A stretch of DNA of 64,000 bases from Roseomonas fluvialis (GTDB lineage: Bacteria; Pseudomonadota; Alphaproteobacteria; Acetobacterales; Acetobacteraceae): the NCBI RefSeq assembly GCF_022846615.1, contig NZ_AP025637.1, positions 2,381,001 through 2,445,000 of the forward strand, in the 5' to 3' direction. A program made the position numbers and the translations under genes. How positions within the stretch are numbered: the first letter of the stretch is position 1; each line of letters opens with the position of its first letter. Below are positions 59,531 through 64,000 of this stretch, piece by piece. The notes under the pieces were generated by a model. It saw only the letters and a list, made by a program, of their open reading frames with translations. It made no database searches and was not told the origin of the DNA.

Positions 59531-59947
59531 ATGAAAATCCCCCACCTGCTGGCCCTGGCGCTGCTCGCCGCCGGGCCCGCCGCGGCGCAGGGGAGCGCCG
59601 CCGCCAACCGCGGGTCCCACACCGCCACGGTCGCGGAACTCGGCACGCTGTGTGCGGTGCCCGCGGGCGACCCATCCTTCGCCCATGCCAGCGGCCTCTG
59701 CCGCGGCTTCCTGGCCGGCTTCGCACAATACCACGCGGCAATGACCCAGCCCGGCACGCGCCACCGCCCGCTGTTCTGCGTGCCAGACCCGGCTCCGAGC
59801 GGCGAGCAGGCGGCCGCCGCCTTTGCCGCCTGGGCGCGCGCCAACCCGCAGGCGGGCGGCGAACTCGCGGTGGACGGCGTCGCGCGCTGGTTCATCGCCA
59901 CCTACCCGTGCCCGGCCGCGCCCACGCGCCGGCCGGCATCCCGCTGA
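59531..59947 (+). CDS. Secreted Rap1a/Tai-like four-cysteine protein, cassette copy 2
   Basis: Another 138-residue protein, starting MKIPHLLALALLAAGPAAAQ at 59531. It shares the C, C, FCVPDP, YPC pattern and spacing with copy 1 (TVAELGTLCAVP, RPLFCVPDPAPSGEQ, FAAWARANPQAGG, FIATYPC). Sequence identity is moderate, so the duplication is old. A glycine-zipper lipoprotein follows 14 bases later, as in copy 1. Confidence 0.75.
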   Translation: MKIPHLLALALLAAGPAAAQGSAAANRGSHTATVAELGTLCAVPAGDPSFAHASGLCRGFLAGFAQYHAAMTQPGTRHRPLFCVPDPAPSGEQAAAAFAAWARANPQAGGELAVDGVARWFIATYPCPAAPTRRPASR

Positions 59948-59961
59948 GAGGGAGAGCGCAG

Positions 59962-60294
59962 ATGCGCAGGATCATCATTCTTCCCGTCGCCGCGCTGGCG
60001 CTCGGGCTCGGCGGTTGCGCCGGAGGCGACCAAATGACCGCGGGCGGGCGCGACGTGCTGCTGGGTGGCGCGGGCGGCGCGCTGGCTGGGGCGGCGATCG
60101 GGTCCTTCACCGCGAGTGCCGGCATGGGCGCGCTGATCGGTGCCGGCGTGGGCGTGGTCGGCGGCTACCTGTGGAACCAGCACGAGATCGCCGAGCGCCA
60201 GGCCGCCGAACGCCGCCAGGCGCAACTCAACGCCGCCTACCAGCGCGGGGTGCAGCAGGGCGAGCGGCAGCACCGCAGCACCACGTCGCAGTAG
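59962..60294 (+). CDS. Glycine-zipper lipoprotein, cassette copy 2
   Basis: A 110-residue protein starting MRRIIILPVAALALGLGGC at 59962, with lipobox LGGC (C19) and a glycine zipper (GGAGGALAGAAIGSFTASAG, GALIGAGVGVVGGYLWNQ). It is longer than copy 1 by a C-terminal helical, Gln/Arg-rich tail (RQAAERRQAQLNAAYQRG) that may be a coiled coil. It likely works with its partner upstream in the envelope. Confidence 0.75.
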   Translation: MRRIIILPVAALALGLGGCAGGDQMTAGGRDVLLGGAGGALAGAAIGSFTASAGMGALIGAGVGVVGGYLWNQHEIAERQAAERRQAQLNAAYQRGVQQGERQHRSTTSQ

Positions 60295-60342
60295 CGCGCA
60301 GCGCGGGGGCTCCGGGAGGCGCCTGGCTCGGTGCGTGTTTGG

Positions 60343-60364
60343 GAGTGCGTCCTTTGGCGCACTC
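60343..60364. terminator. Hairpin between convergent cassette and GNAT genes
   Basis: GAGTGCG (60343-60349) and CGCACTC (60358-60364) pair around an 8-base loop between the stops at 60294 and 60402. Confidence 0.4.
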
Positions 60365-60401
60365 GCGAAGCGCGGGCCGGTGCCGCGCGTGACAATCAGA
60401 C

Positions 60402-60887
60402 TCAGCGCGGCGCGACGACGAAGACCTTGCGCAGATAATCCGCATCCGCGACCCGCGTGCGGAAGCCGAGGCTCTCGTAGAAGGCTTGCGCGCCGTTATT
60501 GTCCGCGGCGATCAGCGCCTCGATGCGCGTGAGGCTGGCCTGCTGCGCCGCGTCCAGGCTCGCCGCGAATAGCGCGCGCCCGATGCCGCGCCCATGCGCG
60601 CCGGGCGCGATATGCGTGCCGATGATCCCCCAGCCTTCCGGCGTGCCATACGCATTGTCCGCCGCGGCCGACAGCATGGACTGGAAGCCGAGCACCGCCC
60701 CGTCCGCCTCGCAGGCGACAGAACAGAGCAGCCCCGACGGATGGCGGACATAGGTGGCGAGCACGTGCTCCGGCCCGGTCTCGCGCGCCCGCCCGTTCCA
60801 GGCGACGATGTCGCGCAGCACGCGCGACATGCCGGGCGCGTCGGCCGCGGTGGCCGGCCGGATGATGACGCCGGGCGCGGCCACCAT
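60402..60887 (-). CDS. GNAT-family N-acetyltransferase
   Basis: A 161-residue GNAT enzyme with the acetyl-CoA loop HGRGIGRALFAASLDAAQQ and the motif-B ending NNGAQAFYESLGF. It begins MVAAPGVIIRPATAADAPG. It is the last gene of a five-gene minus-strand unit, starting 3 bases after the cystathionine beta-lyase stop. The substrate may be a small amine or amino acid. Confidence 0.9.
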   Translation of the reverse strand: MVAAPGVIIRPATAADAPGMSRVLRDIVAWNGRARETGPEHVLATYVRHPSGLLCSVACEADGAVLGFQSMLSAAADNAYGTPEGWGIIGTHIAPGAHGRGIGRALFAASLDAAQQASLTRIEALIAADNNGAQAFYESLGFRTRVADADYLRKVFVVAPR

Positions 60888-60890
60888 CCG

Positions 60891-62090
60891 TCAGCGCGGC
60901 AGCGTCGCCATGCCCTGCTCGAGGTCCGCGATCAGGTCCGCCACGTCCTCGAGCCCGATATGGATCCGCATGGTCTGGCCACCGAGATCCTCGCTGGTGG
61001 CGGTGCGCGTGATGAAGCCGGTGGTGGGCAGTGCCAGGCTCTCGTATCCGCCCCAGGACGCCCCGATGCCGAACAGCTTCAGGCTGTCGATCAGCCGGAA
61101 CATGTCCGCTTCGGTATAGGCCGGCTGCAGCACGACGCCGAACAGCGAGCACGACCCGCGGAAGTCCCGTGTGAACAGCGCATGCTGCGGATGCGACGGC
61201 AGGCCCGGATGCAGCACGCGTTGCACTTCGGGCCGGTTCTCGAACCAGCGCGCCACGGTCAGCGCGCTCTGCTCCTGGTGCTTCAGGCGCACCGGCATGG
61301 TGCGCGCTCCGCGCAGCGCCAGCCAGCAATCATCGGGTGCGGCGAAATGCCCCATCTGCGACGCCGCGGTGCGCACCTTGAGGTAGTCTTCCTCGGTGTT
61401 CGTGGTGATCGACCCGAGCAGCACGTCGGAATGCCCGCCGACATACTTGGTCAGCGCCTGGATCGACACATCCACGCCGTGCTCGAACGGCATGAAATTG
61501 TGGATGCCCCACGTGTTGTCCATCATCACGGTGCAGCCGCGCGCATGGGCCGCGCGCGCAATCGCCGGGATGTCCTGCAGTTCGAAGGTGTGGCTGCCGG
61601 GGCTCTCGGTATAGACGACCTTGGTGTTCGGCTGGATCAGCGCGGCGACCTCGGCCTCGCCGATGGTGGGATCGTAGAAGGTTGTCGCGACGCCGTATTG
61701 CGCGAGCAGCCCGTTCGCGATGTTGCGCGCCGGGCCATAGACGCTGTCGGGCATCAGGCAATGATCGCCCGTCTTGAGATACGCCATCAGCGGCACCGTC
61801 ACCGCGGCCAGCCCGGTGCCGACCAGCACACAGCGGGTGCCACCCTCGATCTCGCAGATCACGTCCTCAAGGGCGTAATGCGTCGGCCCGCCCGCGGTGC
61901 CATAGGTCATCACGCGGTTGAAGCGGTCCTTCGCGAAGTCCCGCCGCGCCTGGGCGGAGGGCATCAGCACCGTCGATCCGCGATGCACCGGCGGGTTCAC
62001 GAAGCCATGCGCGCGCGTGCCGGCGCGCCCGGCATGGGACATGCGGGTGGCGAATCCCTGGGTCGCCTTGGGGGCGTGATCGTCGGGCAT
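60891..62090 (-). CDS. metC: Cystathionine beta-lyase (PLP-dependent)
   Basis: A 399-residue trans-sulfuration enzyme starting MPDDHAPKATQGFATRMSHA at 62090; a leader to 62135 overlaps the sulfurtransferase. The PLP lysine is K215 (QALTKYVGGHSD), with D191 contacting PLP nitrogen (VMMDNTWG). YGPARNIANGLLAQYG and GGYESLALPTTGF fit cystathionine beta-lyase. It cleaves cystathionine to homocysteine, pyruvate and ammonia. It lies 2 bases from the mercaptopyruvate sulfurtransferase stop, so the operon looks dedicated to sulfur amino acids. Confidence 0.9.
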   Translation of the reverse strand: MPDDHAPKATQGFATRMSHAGRAGTRAHGFVNPPVHRGSTVLMPSAQARRDFAKDRFNRVMTYGTAGGPTHYALEDVICEIEGGTRCVLVGTGLAAVTVPLMAYLKTGDHCLMPDSVYGPARNIANGLLAQYGVATTFYDPTIGEAEVAALIQPNTKVVYTESPGSHTFELQDIPAIARAAHARGCTVMMDNTWGIHNFMPFEHGVDVSIQALTKYVGGHSDVLLGSITTNTEEDYLKVRTAASQMGHFAAPDDCWLALRGARTMPVRLKHQEQSALTVARWFENRPEVQRVLHPGLPSHPQHALFTRDFRGSCSLFGVVLQPAYTEADMFRLIDSLKLFGIGASWGGYESLALPTTGFITRTATSEDLGGQTMRIHIGLEDVADLIADLEQGMATLPR

Positions 62091-62092
62091 GG

Positions 62093-62935
62093 TCAGGCGC
62101 TCTTCTGCTTGATGGTTTCCGGGCGCGAGGCCCATTCGGTCCAGGATCCGTCATAGACGGCAGGTTCGGGGAGCCCAGCACGCACCATGCCGAAGGCCAG
62201 CACGCAGGCCGTGACACCCGACCCGCACGACGTCACCACAGGCTTGCCGCCGGTGGCGCCCGCCGCGGCGAAGATGGCGCGCAGCGTGGCGGGGTCCTTC
62301 GCGCGGCCATCGGGGCCGGCCATCTCGCTCACGGGCACGTTCGCCGCACCGGGCATGTGGCCGGAGGGCAGGCCCACGCGCGGTTCCGCTGCGCTGCCGT
62401 CGAAGCGGCCCTTGGCGCGGGCGTCGATGATCAGCGCGGACCCATCGGCCACGATGCGCTTCACGTCGCCGATTCCGGCGAGCATCGAGGCCCGGAAATC
62501 CGGCACGAAAGTCGTGGGCGCGGGGGTAGGGGCCTCGCCGCTCTCGACCGGTCGGCCGTCCTTCATCCAGGCCGGCAGCCCGCCATCCAGCACCGCCACC
62601 TGGTCGTGGCCGAACAACCGCATCATCCACCACCCACGCGGGGAACCGCGCAGCCCGTGCTGGTCGTAGAACACCACGCGCGTGGCGTTCGAAACGCCGA
62701 GCGCGCCGACCATCCGCGCGAATTTCGCCGGCGTGGGAACCATGTGCGGCAGCTCGGTCTCGTCATCGGCGATCTTGTCGATGTCGAACAGCCGCGCGCC
62801 GGGAATCCGCGCCGCGCGGAAGGCGTCGTGCTTGTTGCCGGGTTCGTTGGGCAGGAAGGTCGAGCAGTCGAACACCACCAGGTCCGGGTTGCCGAGCTCC
62901 GCTGCAAGCCATTCGGTCGAGACCAGCATCTCCAT
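62093..62935 (-). CDS. sseA: 3-mercaptopyruvate sulfurtransferase (SseA type, two rhodanese domains)
   Basis: A 280-residue protein starting MEMLVSTEWLAAELGNPDLV at 62935 with a GGGGGAG site; the frame open to 63721 is a shadow of alaX. An inactive N-terminal rhodanese domain (about 1-130) precedes the active one with C237 in SCGSGVTAC, the CG[S/T]GVTA loop of mercaptopyruvate sulfurtransferases. It moves sulfur from 3-mercaptopyruvate to thiols or cyanide. It starts 5 bases before the alaX stop on the minus strand. Confidence 0.92.
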   Translation of the reverse strand: MEMLVSTEWLAAELGNPDLVVFDCSTFLPNEPGNKHDAFRAARIPGARLFDIDKIADDETELPHMVPTPAKFARMVGALGVSNATRVVFYDQHGLRGSPRGWWMMRLFGHDQVAVLDGGLPAWMKDGRPVESGEAPTPAPTTFVPDFRASMLAGIGDVKRIVADGSALIIDARAKGRFDGSAAEPRVGLPSGHMPGAANVPVSEMAGPDGRAKDPATLRAIFAAAGATGGKPVVTSCGSGVTACVLAFGMVRAGLPEPAVYDGSWTEWASRPETIKQKSA

Positions 62936-62940
62936 CCGCG

Positions 62941-63663
62941 TCACTCCCCCGCCAGCACCAGCGTCACGCGCCGGTTGGCCTTGCCCTTGTTCTCGATCTT
63001 GCTGACTTCGACGCGCCCGATCTCGCCGGTGCTGCGCACATGCGTGCCCCCGCAGGGCTGCAGGTCCACCGGCGCGGCCGTATCGCCGATCCGCACCAGG
63101 CGGATACGGCCCGACCCGCGCGGCGGCTGCACCGACAGCGTGCGCACCAGGGATGGGTTCGCGTCGAGTTCCGCCTCGGTGATCCAGGTCTCGCTCACCG
63201 CATGGTTGGCCGCAACCAGTGCATTCAGCGCCTCGGTCAACGCCTCCTTGGTCGGCGGCTCCGGCAGGTCGAAGTCGAGCCGCGCCTTCTCGACCGCGAT
63301 CTGTCCGCCGGTCACGCCGGCACCCGGGATCAGGCTGCACAGCAGGTGCATCGTGGTATGCAGGCGCATGAAGCGGTGGCGGCGGTCCCAGTCCAGCACC
63401 GTGGTCACCTCGGTGCCTGGCGCGGGCAGCGCGACGCCGGGGGCGGGCAGGTGCAGCACGGTGTCCTCCGGCCCCTTCACTGCCTCGGTGATGGCGCATT
63501 CGCCGCCCACCCAACGCAGCACGCCGGCATCGCCCGGCTGCCCGCCCGCGCGGGCGTAGAAATTCGTGCGGTCCAACACCAAGCCCTCGGGCCCGGCCGC
63601 CACCACGCGCGCGGTGGCCTCCCGCGCGTAGGCATCCTCGCGATAGAGAAGTCCGGTCGCCAT
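62941..63663 (-). CDS. alaX: Alanyl-tRNA editing protein AlaX
   Basis: A 240-residue trans-editing protein with the four zinc ligands of the AlaRS editing domain: H102, H106 (RLHTTMHLL), C204 and H208 (CGGTH). It starts MATGLLYREDAYAREA and lacks the synthetase core. It removes serine or glycine from mischarged tRNA-Ala. It starts directly at the stop of the Nudix gene. Confidence 0.92.
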   Translation of the reverse strand: MATGLLYREDAYAREATARVVAAGPEGLVLDRTNFYARAGGQPGDAGVLRWVGGECAITEAVKGPEDTVLHLPAPGVALPAPGTEVTTVLDWDRRHRFMRLHTTMHLLCSLIPGAGVTGGQIAVEKARLDFDLPEPPTKEALTEALNALVAANHAVSETWITEAELDANPSLVRTLSVQPPRGSGRIRLVRIGDTAAPVDLQPCGGTHVRSTGEIGRVEVSKIENKGKANRRVTLVLAGE

Positions 63664-64000
63664 TCAGTCCGTCCAGTCCTTGAGCAGGGCCGCGCGCCGA
63701 CGCGCGAAGCCCGACAGGCACAGCGCGCCGGTGGCGTTCGCCATGCGGTTGTCGTCCAGCATGGCGATGGCGTCGTCGGCGTCCAGCACCAGCAGGCGGA
63801 TATCCTCGTGCTCGGCATGCAGGCCATGCGTGCCGGCATGGCCAGGCTCAGGCAGGCGCGTCCGTGCGAGGAAGATCGTGATGCCCTCGTCGCAGCCGCC
63901 CTGGCTCAGGATGTAGCGCCCCATCGGCAGCATGCGGTCGGCGACCAGGCCGGTCTCCTCGGCCAGTTCGCGGCGCGCGGCGTCCTGCGGGTCCTCGCCA
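63664..64000 (-). CDS. Nudix hydrolase, 3' part (start outside window)
   Basis: The minus-strand frame is open to the window end (64000); the start is missing. The visible 111 codons carry the end of the Nudix box: GEDPQDAARRELAEETGL, giving RELAEETG that binds the metal. The ADP-ribose pyrophosphatase-like spacing and the MLPMGRYILSQGGCDEGITI continuation fit the NudF/YffH subgroup. It is the first gene of the five-gene unit. Confidence 0.85.
   Translation of the reverse strand, partial: GEDPQDAARRELAEETGLVADRMLPMGRYILSQGGCDEGITIFLARTRLPEPGHAGTHGLHAEHEDIRLLVLDADDAIAMLDDNRMANATGALCLSGFARRRAALLKDWTD

Noticed and set aside
58646-59947. Calling the Rap1a-like proteins T6SS immunity proteins
   Set aside because: No effector or T6SS gene is in the window; only the fold-like pattern supports the family.
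1-64000. CRISPR arrays, tRNA, rRNA, integrase, phage or plasmid genes
   Set aside because: I saw no spaced direct repeats, no tRNA cloverleaf patterns in the gaps, and no mobile-element proteins.

Overview
The window reads as chromosomal DNA of a high-GC Gram-negative alphaproteobacterium. The best guess is a Roseomonas-like member of the Acetobacteraceae. This rests on the gene set: lpxB (lipid A), two complete TRAP transporters, several stand-alone Bug/TctC solute-binding proteins, form II CoxL-like molybdenum hydroxylase subunits, GC-rich third codon positions throughout, and long shadow ORFs opposite real genes. I could not search databases, so the taxonomic call is an inference. I found no rRNA, tRNA, CRISPR array, transposase, integrase or phage gene.

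Layout. 1-5.4 kb: a pair of acyl-CoA dehydrogenases (pimeloyl-CoA type), a PEP-mutase-fold lyase, an orphan molybdenum hydroxylase large subunit and a zinc-ribbon thioredoxin. 5.5-13 kb: a PfkB sugar kinase, two surface or secreted low-complexity proteins, then a divergent cluster of thiamine-diphosphate enzymes (one carrying an overlapping, internally duplicated protein of unknown function) and a 1-Cys peroxiredoxin. 13-25.7 kb: solute-uptake genes (a Bug protein and two TRAP P-Q-M sets) mixed with three SDR dehydrogenases, an acyl-CoA ligase and an alpha/beta hydrolase. 25.8-29.4 kb: two GT4-type glycosyltransferases. 29.5-36.9 kb: a branched-chain-amino-acid-type (Liv) ABC operon with overlapping genes, leading into an isochorismatase-fold protein and a second orphan molybdenum hydroxylase. 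37-43.4 kb: two Bug proteins, an FAD monooxygenase, a maleate-isomerase-like protein, a fused nitrile hydratase, an RraA-like protein and a thioesterase. 43.4-52.6 kb: a GlcG-like protein, then an amidohydrolase plus amine oxidase operon divergent from a Pot-type ABC operon that also carries a 2-hydroxyacid dehydrogenase and a class II aldolase. 52.7-58.3 kb: lpxB with two coupled genes, a formylglycine-enzyme-fold lipid or envelope protein, and a zinc module (cobW-hisI divergent from zur). 58.6-60.3 kb: a tandemly duplicated two-gene cassette of secreted Rap1a-like protein plus glycine-zipper lipoprotein. 60.4-64 kb: a five-gene minus-strand operon (Nudix, AlaX, mercaptopyruvate sulfurtransferase, cystathionine beta-lyase, GNAT).

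Much of the window is a scavenging and catabolism region: periplasmic binding proteins sit next to oxidoreductases, hydrolases and CoA enzymes that could process imported organic acids, amines, nitriles or aromatics. Many operons are tightly packed with ATGA, GTGA or TGATG overlaps, which implies translational coupling.

The most noteworthy observations are: (i) a single-gene nitrile hydratase in which a beta-N-terminal domain is joined to a cobalt-type alpha subunit by a histidine-rich linker; (ii) the duplicated Rap1a-like/glycine-zipper cassette; (iii) a family of palindromic intergenic repeats found at three convergent gene junctions, whose TAGAGCCG end supplies stop codons to the neighbouring genes; (iv) a protein made of two tandem copies of an unrecognised domain, overlapping a ThDP enzyme; (v) an isochorismatase-fold protein in which the nucleophilic cysteine is glycine; and (vi) an AT-rich imperfect palindrome between zur and hisI-cobW that looks like a Zur operator.
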